From contig QCOG01000002.1 of the NCBI GenBank assembly GCA_003213015.1, positions 134,001 to 198,000 of the forward strand: 64,000 nucleotides of DNA. Reading direction: 5' to 3'. The translations under genes and the position numbers were made by a program. Shown here in pieces: positions 1-9,579 of the stretch. The notes beneath the pieces were generated by a model. That model was not told where the DNA came from. It worked only from the letters and a program-made list of their open reading frames with translations, and did not search any database. This DNA is from Pelagibacteraceae bacterium AG-430-F16 (GTDB lineage Bacteria; Pseudomonadota; Alphaproteobacteria; Pelagibacterales; Pelagibacteraceae). The number at the start of each line of letters is the position of its first letter. Positions within the stretch are counted from its first letter, which is position 1.

Positions 1-213
1 AGATCAAAACTAGAAAAAAAAGGTTGTGATTTGATTGTTGCAAATGATGTAAGTAATAATGAAATTGGGTTTGAGTCTGATTTTAACGAAGTTCATTTGT
101 TTTATAAAAACAAAAATATAGATGATGATAAAATTCCAAAAAATTTCAAATCTGTCATTGCAGATGAATTAATTAAAAAAATTACGAATAAATTTAATTT
201 TTTTAATGATTAA
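1..213 (+). CDS. coaBC: CoaBC bifunctional protein, C-terminal end only
   Basis: The reading frame is open from base 1, so the gene begins before the window and only about 70 residues remain. The motif IVANDVS followed by GF, and then N-E-V-H-L, is typical of the end of the phosphopantothenate-cysteine ligase (CoaB) half of CoaBC. That enzyme joins cysteine to phosphopantothenate, and the other half decarboxylates the product, on the way to coenzyme A. Its stop overlaps the dut start by 8 bases, so the two are probably co-transcribed. A coaBC-dut neighbourhood is common in alphaproteobacteria. The decarboxylase half cannot be checked here. Confidence 0.85.
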   Translation, partial: RSKLEKKGCDLIVANDVSNNEIGFESDFNEVHLFYKNKNIDDDKIPKNFKSVIADELIKKITNKFNFFND

Positions 214-646
214 GGTTTTAATTAAAAAGTTAAACCAAAAAGTAAAAATTCCCTCTTACAAAACGATGGGGTCCTCTGGAGTTGATCTTGAAGCATTTTT
301 GGAAAATCCAATAGAAATAGAGCCAAATAAATCTGCTTTGATTCCAACCGGACTTGCTATTGCTATACCTGAAGACGCCGAGGTTCAAATACGCCCAAGG
401 TCTGGTCTTGCAGCTAAGTCTAGTATCGGAGTGCTTAACTCACCAGGTACGATTGATAGTGATTATCGTGGAGAGATAAAAGTTATCCTTTTTAATCATG
501 GTAATGAAAAATTTTTAGTCAATAATGGAGATAGAATTGCTCAAATGGTATTGATGCCTGTTTTAAAATTTGAATTTGAAGAAACGAAAGATTTGCCAGA
601 CACTTTGAGAGGGTCAGGTGGATTTGGATCTACTGGAAAAAAATGA
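206..646 (+). CDS. dut: dUTP diphosphatase (dUTPase)
   Basis: A 146-residue trimeric dUTPase that hydrolyses dUTP to dUMP and pyrophosphate. This keeps uracil out of DNA and supplies dUMP for dTMP synthesis. All five family motifs are visible in order: GSSGVDLEA, RPRSGLA, the GTIDSDYRGEI segment with the catalytic Asp, GDRIAQMV, and the C-terminal RGSGGFGSTG flap. The length is normal for the family. It starts inside the end of coaBC and its end overlaps the next gene by 4 bases, so the coaBC-dut-thiF-like group is one tight operon. Confidence 0.95.
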   Translation: MIKVLIKKLNQKVKIPSYKTMGSSGVDLEAFLENPIEIEPNKSALIPTGLAIAIPEDAEVQIRPRSGLAAKSSIGVLNSPGTIDSDYRGEIKVILFNHGNEKFLVNNGDRIAQMVLMPVLKFEFEETKDLPDTLRGSGGFGSTGKK

Positions 647-1371
647 ACTTAAAAACAAATGAACTTGAGCGATACTCACGACAAATAATCATAAAGGATA
701 TTGGTATCGAAGGACAAAGAAAAATTAAAAACTCAAAAGTTCTTATTGTTGGATTAGGTGGATTAGGGTGTCCCGTTGCAGAATATTTGTCTAGAAGTGG
801 GGTAGGTACGATTGGTTTAATCGATCATGATAAAATAGATCTTTCAAATATACATAGGCAATCTATGTTTACTACAAAAGATATTGGTAAGTACAAAGTA
901 AAAGTAGTTAGTGACAGAGTTAAAAAGATTAATCCAAACACAAAAATAGAAAGTTATAAAAAAAAATTAAATCAATCAAATGTTGAAAACCTAATAAGGA
1001 ATTTTGATATAGTGGTAGATGGAACAGATAATTTCACAAGTAAGTTTCTTGTGAATGAGTTTTCTAGGAAATTAAAAAAAATTTTCGTATGTGGTGCGAT
1101 TAGTAAATTTGATGGTCACATATTTAGTTTTAACTTTTCAAAAGATAAGAGGCTGTGTTTAAAATCTTTTTATCAAACAATACCAAGTGACGAAGTTTTA
1201 AATTGTGAGGCAGACGGTGTTGTCGGTACAATAGCAAGTGTTGTAGGTAGTATTCAGGCAAATGAGGTAATTAAAAATATTTTAGGAATTGGAAAAAGTT
1301 TAAATGGTAAAGTTTTGATAATAAACCTTTTAAATTTAGATTTTAGGATAAGTAATCTTAAAAAGATATGA
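643..1371 (+). CDS. ThiF/MoeB/HesA-family adenylyltransferase
   Basis: A 242-residue E1-like enzyme. The nucleotide-binding GLGGLGCPVAEYL segment and the following IDHDKIDLSNIHRQ segment are the hallmark of ThiF and MoeB, which adenylate the C-terminus of a sulfur-carrier protein (ThiS or MoaD). The segment NCEADGVVGT matches the region of the conserved cysteine in MoeB. The usual zinc-binding cysteine pairs are not intact: the first CxxC reads CLKS, and the C-terminal CxxC is absent because the protein ends at about residue 242. The partner carrier protein cannot be told from context. A gene of this family after dut is common in alphaproteobacteria. Confidence 0.85.
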   Translation: MNLKTNELERYSRQIIIKDIGIEGQRKIKNSKVLIVGLGGLGCPVAEYLSRSGVGTIGLIDHDKIDLSNIHRQSMFTTKDIGKYKVKVVSDRVKKINPNTKIESYKKKLNQSNVENLIRNFDIVVDGTDNFTSKFLVNEFSRKLKKIFVCGAISKFDGHIFSFNFSKDKRLCLKSFYQTIPSDEVLNCEADGVVGTIASVVGSIQANEVIKNILGIGKSLNGKVLIINLLNLDFRISNLKKI

Positions 1372-1820
1372 TGATTAAAAAATTTTTGATTATAAATTTG
1401 TTTTTATTTAGTTTTTTTTTAACCAATTCTCATGCAGATAACAATACGTATATGTCACTTAAGAATAAAAAAGTAAATGTAAGGTATGGCCCTGGATTAG
1501 ATTACCCAATAAAATTTGTCTTTAATAAAAAAAATTATCCAGTTGAAATTATTGACGAAAAAGAAAATTTTAGAAAAATTTTAGATTTTAAAAAAAATAG
1601 TGGGTGGATTCATAGATCTCAGTTAAAAAAAAGTAGTTCATTTATAACACTAGATACTGTAATTCTTTTTTCTGATAGTACAAAATTTTCAAGACCTATT
1701 GCAAAAATTGAACCAGGTAGATTATTAAATAAAAAAAAGTGTAATTTAAATTGGTGTAGTGTTAAAACTGGAGAATATAAAGGATGGGTTTTAAGAGAAA
1801 GTCTTTGGGGATTAAATTAA
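1368..1820 (+). CDS. Exported bacterial SH3-domain protein
   Basis: A 150-residue protein with a clear N-terminal signal peptide: Met-Met-Ile-Lys-Lys, a hydrophobic stretch to about residue 20, and a likely cut after NSHA. The mature part holds an SH3b-like repeat with the typical VNVRYGPGLDYP segment and a closing GWIHRSQL. A second, weaker repeat ends in GWVLRESLWG. Proteins of this type sit in the periplasm and are thought to bind peptidoglycan or other ligands; no enzymatic residue is visible. Start may be base 1368 or the next Met at 1371. It overlaps the ThiF-like gene by 4 bases. Confidence 0.75.
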   Translation: MMIKKFLIINLFLFSFFLTNSHADNNTYMSLKNKKVNVRYGPGLDYPIKFVFNKKNYPVEIIDEKENFRKILDFKKNSGWIHRSQLKKSSSFITLDTVILFSDSTKFSRPIAKIEPGRLLNKKKCNLNWCSVKTGEYKGWVLRESLWGLN

Positions 1821-1821
1821 A

Positions 1822-2307
1822 ATGAAATACAAAATAAACGATCAGATTCCTGATTGTGAAGTTTTCCAATTAGTAGATGGAAATCCAAAAAAATTTCAAA
1901 TAAACGATTTTTTTAAAGATAATAAATCTATTCTATTGGGAATGCCCGGTGCGTTTACATCTGTGTGTTCAAATAAACATTTACCAAGTTATAAAAACAA
2001 CATTGATAAGATAAGATCCAAAGGCGTAGATAAAGTTTTTTGTATCAGTGTCAATGACCCATACGTAATGAATGCGTGGGCTAAAATTTCGAAAGTTGAA
2101 AATGAAATAATAATGTTAGCAGATCCCTTTGGCGATTTTGCCAACAAATTAGGAGTATTAGTAAACAAAGATGCAAAAGGATTAGGAATGAGATCTAACC
2201 GTTATACGATGATTATTGAAAATAAACTTATAAAATACGTAGCCGTAGAAAAAGAAACAGGAATCTGTGAGCTATCAGCAGCAGATAATGTTTTATCTAA
2301 GCTTTAA
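1822..2307 (+). CDS. Peroxiredoxin, Prx5 type
   Basis: A 161-residue thiol peroxidase of the AhpC/TSA (redoxin) superfamily. The peroxidatic motif PxxxTxxC is present as Pro42, Thr46 and Cys49, within GMPGAFTSVC. The length and the later segment NEIIMLADPFGDFA fit the Prx5 (PMP20) group, which reduces hydrogen peroxide and organic peroxides using glutaredoxin or glutathione. The only other cysteines are near residues 12, 73 and 154, so the resolving partner is unclear. It is the last gene of the plus-strand group and converges on the katG block, which also handles peroxide. Confidence 0.9.
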   Translation: MKYKINDQIPDCEVFQLVDGNPKKFQINDFFKDNKSILLGMPGAFTSVCSNKHLPSYKNNIDKIRSKGVDKVFCISVNDPYVMNAWAKISKVENEIIMLADPFGDFANKLGVLVNKDAKGLGMRSNRYTMIIENKLIKYVAVEKETGICELSAADNVLSKL

Positions 2308-2313
2308 TAAATC

Positions 2314-2493
2314 TTATTTTTGTTGTGAACAAACATCTTTGATTACTGGTACATTAGCGCAATCACCACATTTAGTTAATTGAACTAAACATCCGTCATC
2401 TAGTACCTTTACATCAACTTTTCTATCACACTTGGAGCATGTAGAAGAGATTGTAAGTCCACATTTTTTGCAATTATAGTTTTGTAATTCCAT
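2314..2493 (-). CDS. Small zinc-ribbon-like protein
   Basis: A 59-residue protein beginning MELQNYNCKKCG. It has seven cysteines: CxxC at 8-11, CxxC at 19-22, a lone Cys35, CxxC at 42-45 and Cys55. Three CxxC knuckles in so short a chain point to a zinc or iron-binding ribbon. No catalytic residue or DNA-binding helix is evident and I do not recognise the family. It reads in the same direction as the katG block but lies 119 bases after it. That gap carries two Fur-box-like sequences, so it may have its own metal-responsive promoter. Its stop is 6 bases from the convergent peroxiredoxin stop. Confidence 0.7.
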   Translation of the reverse strand: MELQNYNCKKCGLTISSTCSKCDRKVDVKVLDDGCLVQLTKCGDCANVPVIKDVCSQQK

Positions 2494-2538
2494 ATTAAAA
2501 AAATAATTGTTAAAAAAATATTATCAAGAAAATATTGT

Positions 2539-2557
2539 GATAATGATAATTGTTTGC
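2539..2557 (+). promoter_or_regulatory. Fur-box-like site
   Basis: Two direct GATAAT hexamers (2539-2550) followed by TTGTTTGC. This resembles the left half and centre of the classical Fur box (GATAATGATAATCATTATC) but the right half is poor. It lies 46 bases before the zinc-ribbon gene. Which regulator would bind is not known; Fur sites in alphaproteobacteria often differ from the enterobacterial consensus. Confidence 0.35.
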
Positions 2558-2593
2558 AAAAAAAAAATTTTTTATGGGATTATTTGATTTTAA

Positions 2594-2617
2594 TAATAAT
2601 CATTCTCAATGATTATT
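2594..2617 (-). promoter_or_regulatory. Perfect 10-bp inverted repeat containing a Fur-box-like 15-mer
   Basis: Bases 2595-2604 and 2608-2617 (AATAATCATT / AATGATTATT) are exact reverse complements around a 3-base centre. Read on the minus strand, 2608-2594 gives TGAGAATGATTATTA, which matches the 7-1-7 Fur box TGATAATnATTATCA at 12 of 14 informative bases. The repeat overlaps the stop codon of the DUF2061 gene. No T-run follows on either strand, so a terminator is less likely than a protein-binding site. Confidence 0.4.
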
Positions 2618-2855
2618 TTTTAGATTTACTTGCCCACCATTTGTCTAAAATAAAATACCAAACAGAGTTAGCGATAGGTTCAACTATGGCATCGGTGAGA
2701 GCAACAGCAAAAGATACATCTGCGATTAACATTAAAACTGTAATTGCTATTGCAAAATGTCCAATTGTATAAACGATTGTCCTTAATATTGAGCCTTTGT
2801 TGTTACTGTAGATGTCTTTACTCGCTTCAAATATACCTTTTGTAACTTCAACCAT
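2613..2855 (-). CDS. DUF2061 membrane protein
   Basis: An 80-residue protein with two hydrophobic segments, about 24-45 and 50-70, preceded by ILRTIVYTIGHF and followed by the charged end DKWWASKSKK. This layout, with an R-T/W-x-x pattern before the first helix and a W at the end of the second, fits the DUF2061 family of small inner-membrane proteins, whose function is unknown. Its start is 1 base after the stop of the oxygenase gene upstream, so it is almost certainly translated from the katG mRNA. A link to oxidative stress is inference from that operon. Confidence 0.7.
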   Translation of the reverse strand: MVEVTKGIFEASKDIYSNNKGSILRTIVYTIGHFAIAITVLMLIADVSFAVALTDAIVEPIANSVWYFILDKWWASKSKK

Positions 2856-2856
2856 T

Positions 2857-3468
2857 TTATTTGAAAGGACTATCTAATACGCAGGCTACCAAGTGTATTC
2901 TTGCTTGTTCCCCTCCGTTAAAAAAATTATGGTATTTTGTATTATTAGTAATCCATACTTTACCGTCTGCAGGCAAATGTTTAGCAACATTCTCTATTAC
3001 CATTGAGCAACCTGGATTTGTAATTATTGGTACATGCAGTCTACATTCTGGATCTTTATGCCAACTGAGCGTTGATCTTGGTTCTTTTAATAAAAGTCTT
3101 ACTCTACCAAGTTTAAACTTTTTTCTTAATGTTTCATAAACTTCTTTGAAATAAGTTTTTTCAAATTCTGGTAAAAGTTTTGTATATTTTGACTCATCGA
3201 TATCAACATCTCTAGAAACTTCTTTTCCACTCTCATCAGCAATTGTCCAATATTTACCTCTTATATTATTACCGTTTATTGAGTTGATATCATTTGGTAT
3301 CTGATTTAGTGGGATCGCGCCAAAATGTGTTACTCCAGGTGAATTAAATTTTTTTTCTTTTAAAATAAGATCTAGGTCTTTTCTTAGTCTACCGATATCA
3401 AATTTAAGATTTGGAATTTCATAAAAATCTTCAAAAGATACTTTAGGTGTATTTATATTAGTTTCCAT
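2857..3468 (-). CDS. Aspartyl/asparaginyl beta-hydroxylase-like Fe(II)/2-oxoglutarate oxygenase
   Basis: A 203-residue protein. The segment SWHKDPECRLHVPI has the HxD iron-binding pair (His137, Asp139) and a further His145. Downstream, NNTKYHNFFNGGEQARIHL supplies a distal His180 and Arg190, the latter in the place that holds the 2-oxoglutarate carboxylate in this family. The double-stranded beta-helix of PF05118 is therefore likely. The substrate is unknown: bacterial members include beta-hydroxylases of amino acids and peptides. It starts 4 bases after katG ends and abuts the DUF2061 gene, placing an oxygen- and iron-dependent enzyme in a catalase operon. Confidence 0.8.
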   Translation of the reverse strand: METNINTPKVSFEDFYEIPNLKFDIGRLRKDLDLILKEKKFNSPGVTHFGAIPLNQIPNDINSINGNNIRGKYWTIADESGKEVSRDVDIDESKYTKLLPEFEKTYFKEVYETLRKKFKLGRVRLLLKEPRSTLSWHKDPECRLHVPIITNPGCSMVIENVAKHLPADGKVWITNNTKYHNFFNGGEQARIHLVACVLDSPFK

Positions 3469-3472
3469 GTTT

Positions 3473-5707
<2,235 letters not shown>

Positions 5708-5725
5708 TTAATCTCCTTTCTTAAT

Positions 5726-5740
5726 TTATAATTATTCTAA
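5726..5740 (-). promoter_or_regulatory. Irr/PerR-type operator before katG, proximal copy
   Basis: TTATAATTATTCTAA is a 7-1-7 imperfect palindrome 19 bases before the katG start. It is identical to the site before irr (6219-6233). The shape fits the iron-control element bound by Irr (TTAGAAT-n-ATTCTAA type) and the related PerR box. Confidence 0.6.
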
Positions 5741-5757
5741 ATTAATTTGTCAACAGT

Positions 5758-5772
5758 TTAGAATTATTATAA
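5758..5772 (-). promoter_or_regulatory. Irr/PerR-type operator before katG, distal copy
   Basis: TTAGAATTATTATAA is the reverse complement of the 5726-5740 site except at the central base. The two copies are 32 bases apart centre to centre, about three helical turns, so bound dimers would sit on the same face of the DNA. It lies between irr and katG, 20 bases past the irr stop. Confidence 0.6.
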
Positions 5773-5792
5773 TGTAGAAAAATGATTAAGTT

Positions 5793-6212
5793 TTAAGATT
5801 TAATGTCTTCAACTTTTACTAAAACTTCTACCGATCTGATCTTTTTACCAGGAATTTTTGTATTGATTTTAACAGGTTCTACATCTGCATCATCTATGTC
5901 TATTAAATCTTTTTGACTCTCATCATAAAAGTGATGGTGATGCGACGTATTGGTATCAAAATAACTTTGATCAGAATTTATTGGTATCTCTTTTAAGTAA
6001 CCTTTTTTTTTAAATGCATGGACGGTGTTATAAACAGTTGCTAAAGATATTTTATCATTTGTTGCTTTGCTAATTTTTTCAACAAGGTCGTTGATAGTAA
6101 AGTGAAATGTCTTTTGAGAATTGAACAAGATTTCACAAATTTTAATTCTTTGTTTGGTGGGTCTCAAGCCAGAACTTCTTAATTTGTCAATATATTGGCT
6201 ATTATTAAGCAT
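5793..6212 (-). CDS. irr: Irr-type Fur-family transcriptional regulator
   Basis: A 139-residue regulator with the Fur winged-helix domain at about 1-85, including LRSSGLRPTKQR and the recognition helix SLATVYNT. The dimer domain carries SYFDTNTSHHHHFYDE (His91-94) and DLIDIDD, matching the Irr subgroup of rhizobia and relatives rather than Fur proper. There is no CxxC zinc site. The N-terminal Cys-Pro heme motif of Bradyrhizobium Irr is missing, as in several other Irr proteins. Irr links iron or heme status to gene expression. Its start is 6 bases after a 15-bp operator identical to one before katG, which suggests autoregulation and control of katG. Confidence 0.85.
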   Translation of the reverse strand: MLNNSQYIDKLRSSGLRPTKQRIKICEILFNSQKTFHFTINDLVEKISKATNDKISLATVYNTVHAFKKKGYLKEIPINSDQSYFDTNTSHHHHFYDESQKDLIDIDDADVEPVKINTKIPGKKIRSVEVLVKVEDIKS

Positions 6213-6218
6213 TGTTAA

Positions 6219-6233
6219 TTATAATTATTCTAA
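6219..6233 (-). promoter_or_regulatory. Irr/PerR-type operator between irr and fabA
   Basis: TTATAATTATTCTAA, identical to 5726-5740. It lies 6 bases before the irr start and 51 bases before the divergent fabA start. On the plus strand it covers the region expected for the -35 of a promoter whose -10 would be the TATATT at 6242-6247, so it may touch both directions. Confidence 0.6.
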
Positions 6234-6284
6234 ACTAAACCTATATTATATTTAAGTTAAATCAAGTAATAAGGTTATTTAAAA

Positions 6285-6785
6285 ATGAAAAAAAACTCAT
6301 ACACATATGAGGATTTAATTACTTGTGGAAATGGTGATCTTTTCGGTCCAGGTAACGCAAAACTGCCCTTGCCCCCAATGCTTATGTTTGACAGGATCAC
6401 TGAAATTAGGGAGAATAAGGGGTCGTTTAGTAAAGGATTAATAATTGCTGAACTGGATATTAAAGATAATCTTTGGTTTTTTGATTGTCATTTTAAAAAA
6501 GATCCAGTGATGCCAGGATGCTTAGGTTTAGATGCTATGTGGCAACTAGTTGGATTTTATTTAGGTTGGCTGGGTAACCCTGGGAGAGGAAGAGCTTTAG
6601 GTGTAAATACAGTAAAATTCACTGGAGAAGTTCTTAAAAATGTCAAAAAAGCGGTTTATGAAATAAATATGAAAAAAATTCTCAAAAAAGAAGGAGCTAC
6701 TGTTGGTCTTGCTAATGGAATATTATTAGCTGACGGAAAACAAATTTATACAACAGAAAATTTAAAAGTAGGTTTATTCAAATAA
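6285..6785 (+). CDS. fabA: 3-hydroxydecanoyl-ACP dehydratase/isomerase
   Basis: A 166-residue FabA of the hot-dog fold. It dehydrates 3-hydroxyacyl-ACP and isomerises trans-2- to cis-3-decenoyl-ACP, the branch point for unsaturated fatty acids. The active-site helix and dyad are visible in [21 protein letters not shown], with His69 and Asp83. Its stop shares a base with the fabB start. It diverges from irr with 72 bases between them. The fabA-fabB-fabI order is the standard alphaproteobacterial unsaturated-lipid operon. Confidence 0.95.
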   Translation: MKKNSYTYEDLITCGNGDLFGPGNAKLPLPPMLMFDRITEIRENKGSFSKGLIIAELDIKDNLWFFDCHFKKDPVMPGCLGLDAMWQLVGFYLGWLGNPGRGRALGVNTVKFTGEVLKNVKKAVYEINMKKILKKEGATVGLANGILLADGKQIYTTENLKVGLFK

Positions 6786-7996
6786 TGAAAAGAGTTGTTG
6801 TAACTGGAATTGGAGTAGTCTCTTGTTTAGGAAACAATCAGGATGAAGTCTATCAGTCTCTAATAAATTCTAAATCAGGAATTTCTTTTTCTGATGAATA
6901 CAAGGAGTACAATCTAAAAAGTAACATACATGGAAAACCAAAAATAAATCTTGAAGACCATGTTGATAGGAAATTCATAAGATTTATGGGACCTGGCTCG
7001 GCTTACAATTATATATCAATGGCAGAGGCAGTTAAAGACTCTGGTTTAGAAGATAAAGATGTAAGCAACATATTAACAGGAATGATAATGGGTTCAGGAG
7101 GACCATCTATTGAAAATGTAATTTTAGCAGCTGATAGAACTAGAGCAAAAAATCCAAAGAGAATGGGTCCCTTTGTAGTACCAAGAACTATGTCAAGCAC
7201 TGCTTCTGCAACATTAGCAGTTCCATTTAAAATTAAAGGTGTTAATTATACTATCAGTTCAGCATGCGCAACTAGTGGACACTGTATTGGCAATGCTATG
7301 GAACTAATTCAATTAGGTAAACAAAAAATTATTTTTGCTGGGGGAAGTGACGAAGTTCATTTTGCTATGACTGCCATGTTTGATGCAATGACTGCATTAT
7401 CTTCAAAATACAACGACACACCAGAAAAAGCTTCGAGACCTTATGACAAAACTAGGGATGGATTCGTTATAGCTGGTGGCGGAGGAGTTTTAGTTTTAGA
7501 GGAATATGAACATGCAAAAGCTAGGGGAGCAAAAATTTACGCAGAATTGACTGGTTATGGCGCTACCTCTGATGGTTATGATATGGTTGCACCTTCAGGT
7601 GAAGGAGCGGTGAGATGTATGAAAATGGCTTTAAGCACCACAAAAAACAAAATTGATTACATAAATACACACGGAACATCAACGCCAGTTGGTGATATTA
7701 CAGAACTAAAGGCAGTTGGTGAAACATTTAAGGATTATAAACCAAAAATAAGTTCAACAAAATCATTGGCTGGTCACTCATTGGGGGCTACCTCGGTTCA
7801 TGAGGCAATTTATAGTTTAATAATGATGAAAAATAGTTTTATAGCTGCATCTGCAAATATTACTGACATGGATGACGAAGCTAAAAAGTATCCAATAGTT
7901 ACTAAGGTTGAAAAAGATGTAAATTTAAACTCTGTAATGTCTAATAGTTTCGGTTTTGGTGGAACTAATGCAACACTAGTTTTTGAAAAGGTTTAA
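6785..7996 (+). CDS. fabB: Beta-ketoacyl-ACP synthase I
   Basis: A 403-residue condensing enzyme. The Cys-His-His triad is in place: Cys161 in [10 protein letters not shown], His296 in [11 protein letters not shown] and His331 in [10 protein letters not shown]. FabB extends acyl-ACP with malonyl-ACP and is needed to elongate the cis-3-decenoyl product of FabA, which agrees with the gene order. The [13 protein letters not shown] ending is typical. It is translationally linked to fabA and 3 bases from fabI. Confidence 0.95.
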   Translation: MKRVVVTGIGVVSCLGNNQDEVYQSLINSKSGISFSDEYKEYNLKSNIHGKPKINLEDHVDRKFIRFMGPGSAYNYISMAEAVKDSGLEDKDVSNILTGMIMGSGGPSIENVILAADRTRAKNPKRMGPFVVPRTMSSTASATLAVPFKIKGVNYTISSACATSGHCIGNAMELIQLGKQKIIFAGGSDEVHFAMTAMFDAMTALSSKYNDTPEKASRPYDKTRDGFVIAGGGGVLVLEEYEHAKARGAKIYAELTGYGATSDGYDMVAPSGEGAVRCMKMALSTTKNKIDYINTHGTSTPVGDITELKAVGETFKDYKPKISSTKSLAGHSLGATSVHEAIYSLIMMKNSFIAASANITDMDDEAKKYPIVTKVEKDVNLNSVMSNSFGFGGTNATLVFEKV

Positions 7997-7999
7997 TTT

Positions 8000-8785
8000 A
8001 TGGATCTAATGAAGGGAAAAAAAGGACTAATCATGGGTGTTGCAAATGAGAGGTCTATTGCATGGGGAATATCCCAAAAATTAGCTGAAGCGGGTGCAGA
8101 ATTAGCATTCACTTATCTTGGAGATGCTCTTAAAAAAAGAGTTATACCTTTAGCAGAAAAATTAAATTCGAGAGTTACATTTAGTTGCGATGTCGAGAAA
8201 AAAGAAGAAGTAGTAAAATTATTCGAAGATATTAAAAAACAATGGGGTCAAATTGACTTTGTGGTTCATGCAGTAGCGTTTTCAGATAAATCAGAATTGT
8301 CAGGCGAGTATCTCAATACAACTAGAGAAAATTTTTTAAGAAGTATGTTAATTTCGTGTTTTTCATTTACAGAGGTTGCAAAAGAGGCGTCTAAGATAAT
8401 GAAAGATAGAGGAAGTATGCTTACATTAACTTACGAATCTACAAAGGCAATCCCAAATTACAATGTTATGGGAGTTTGCAAGTCTGCATTAGAGGCTAGT
8501 GTAAAATATCTTGCAAGAGATTTAGGTTCAAAAAAAATAAGAGTTAATGCAATTAGTGCTGGTCCAATTAAAACGCTCGCTGCATCTGCAATTGGCGATG
8601 CTAAGTTCCTATACAAGTGGAACGAAGATCATTCTTTTTTAAAAAGAAATGTTGATATTCATGATGTAGGAAATTCAGCTTTATACTTATTAAGTGATCT
8701 TAGTGGGGGTGTGACTGGTGAAATTCATTATGTTGATGCAGGTTACAACAAAGTTGGGATGCCTGATCCAAAAAATATGTCATAA
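8000..8785 (+). CDS. fabI: Enoyl-ACP reductase (NADH), FabI type
   Basis: A 261-residue short-chain dehydrogenase fold protein. The cofactor motif GVANERSIAWGI and the YxxxxxxK pair (Tyr154, Lys161 in NYNVMGVCK), with Tyr145 before it, are characteristic of FabI. FabI reduces the trans-2-enoyl-ACP double bond in the last step of each elongation round. The segment ISAGPIKTLAASAI is the substrate-binding loop. It closes the fabA-fabB-fabI set. Confidence 0.95.
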   Translation: MDLMKGKKGLIMGVANERSIAWGISQKLAEAGAELAFTYLGDALKKRVIPLAEKLNSRVTFSCDVEKKEEVVKLFEDIKKQWGQIDFVVHAVAFSDKSELSGEYLNTTRENFLRSMLISCFSFTEVAKEASKIMKDRGSMLTLTYESTKAIPNYNVMGVCKSALEASVKYLARDLGSKKIRVNAISAGPIKTLAASAIGDAKFLYKWNEDHSFLKRNVDIHDVGNSALYLLSDLSGGVTGEIHYVDAGYNKVGMPDPKNMS

Positions 8786-8788
8786 ATC

Positions 8789-8911
8789 ATGTTAGAAATT
8801 CTTCTATCAATTTTTGTTTTAATAGTTGTTTTAATGTACTTATTCAGACCAACTTCCAAAAATGAAAAAGATCATTTCAATGATAAAAATAATTGGAGAG
8901 GTGGATTTTGA
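8789..8911 (+). CDS. Tiny single-pass membrane protein
   Basis: A 40-residue frame begins MLEILLSIFVLIVVLMYLF and ends NNWRGGF. One hydrophobic helix (about 3-19) is followed by a polar, charged tail. It starts 3 bases after fabI, in the same direction, so it would be co-translated. I do not recognise a family. The clean helix-plus-tail layout and operon spacing make it more likely real than chance, but conservation must decide. Confidence 0.45.
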   Translation: MLEILLSIFVLIVVLMYLFRPTSKNEKDHFNDKNNWRGGF

Positions 8912-8926
8912 TGTTTTAAAAAAAAA

Positions 8927-9547
8927 TTAATTAATAGGTTTTCTTTTATATATTTTTCTCAGCAAATTTTTTATTCCAAATTCTCTCGACTTTATTTTTT
9001 TTGATCTATTCAAAGGACCTTCTTCATTTTTTGTGATAATTGCATAGCCAGAGTCTCTGAAATAGAACTCTAAATCGAAATTTTTTTTATTCTGATTGAA
9101 TATTTCAAGGATCTTTTTGAATGTAGATCTATTAATGTACTCACTAAATTCTTTATCTCTCTCTTGATTTTTAGAATAAGGAAGCCAACTTATATCATCG
9201 ATTATACAAATACCCCCTTTTTTTAGGAAATTATAATAATGGTAAAAAACTTTTTCTACATGGTTTGGCTCATGTAAAGAGTCTATAAAAATGAAATCTA
9301 AATGTTTTGTAATAAATTTATCAACTTTTTTGAAATTATCGTCACTAGCATGGATAAATTTCCATCTATCACTTTTAATTACATCTGAACAATCTTTAAT
9401 ATCAACTGAAGTTAAAAAACCATCCTTTGAGTCGCATAATTCAATAAATTTTTTTGTTGAAAATCCGTGTCTGACCCCTAATTCTAGTATTTGTATTTTT
9501 TCTATGTGCCGAATTTTTTTTATGATATAATCCAACTTATTTTTCAT
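8927..9547 (-). CDS. Class I SAM-dependent methyltransferase
   Basis: A 206-residue protein with the motif I glycine loop ILELGVRHGFST, an acidic motif II end at TSVDIKD, FIFIDSLHE and a later KKGGICIIDDIS strand. This is the Methyltransf_24 type of Rossmann fold, often found among sugar or small-molecule modifying enzymes. The acceptor is unknown. The gene stands between convergent fabI and the upstream infB-pnp group, 32 bases downstream of pnp, so it may be read through from that operon. The basic C-terminal tail (KNLLRKIYKRKPIN) is not typical of the domain. Confidence 0.7.
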   Translation of the reverse strand: MKNKLDYIIKKIRHIEKIQILELGVRHGFSTKKFIELCDSKDGFLTSVDIKDCSDVIKSDRWKFIHASDDNFKKVDKFITKHLDFIFIDSLHEPNHVEKVFYHYYNFLKKGGICIIDDISWLPYSKNQERDKEFSEYINRSTFKKILEIFNQNKKNFDLEFYFRDSGYAIITKNEEGPLNRSKKIKSREFGIKNLLRKIYKRKPIN

Positions 9548-9579
9548 ATTCGGTAAGATAGATCTCTTTTCAAAAAAAT

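Noticed and set aside
2595..2617. The 10-bp inverted repeat as a terminator of the katG operon
   Set aside because: No T-run follows on either strand and the stem is AT-rich; a binding site is more likely.
2554..2772. Plus-strand frame over the DUF2061 gene
   Set aside because: It mirrors the coding pattern of the minus-strand gene and has no family features or start signal.
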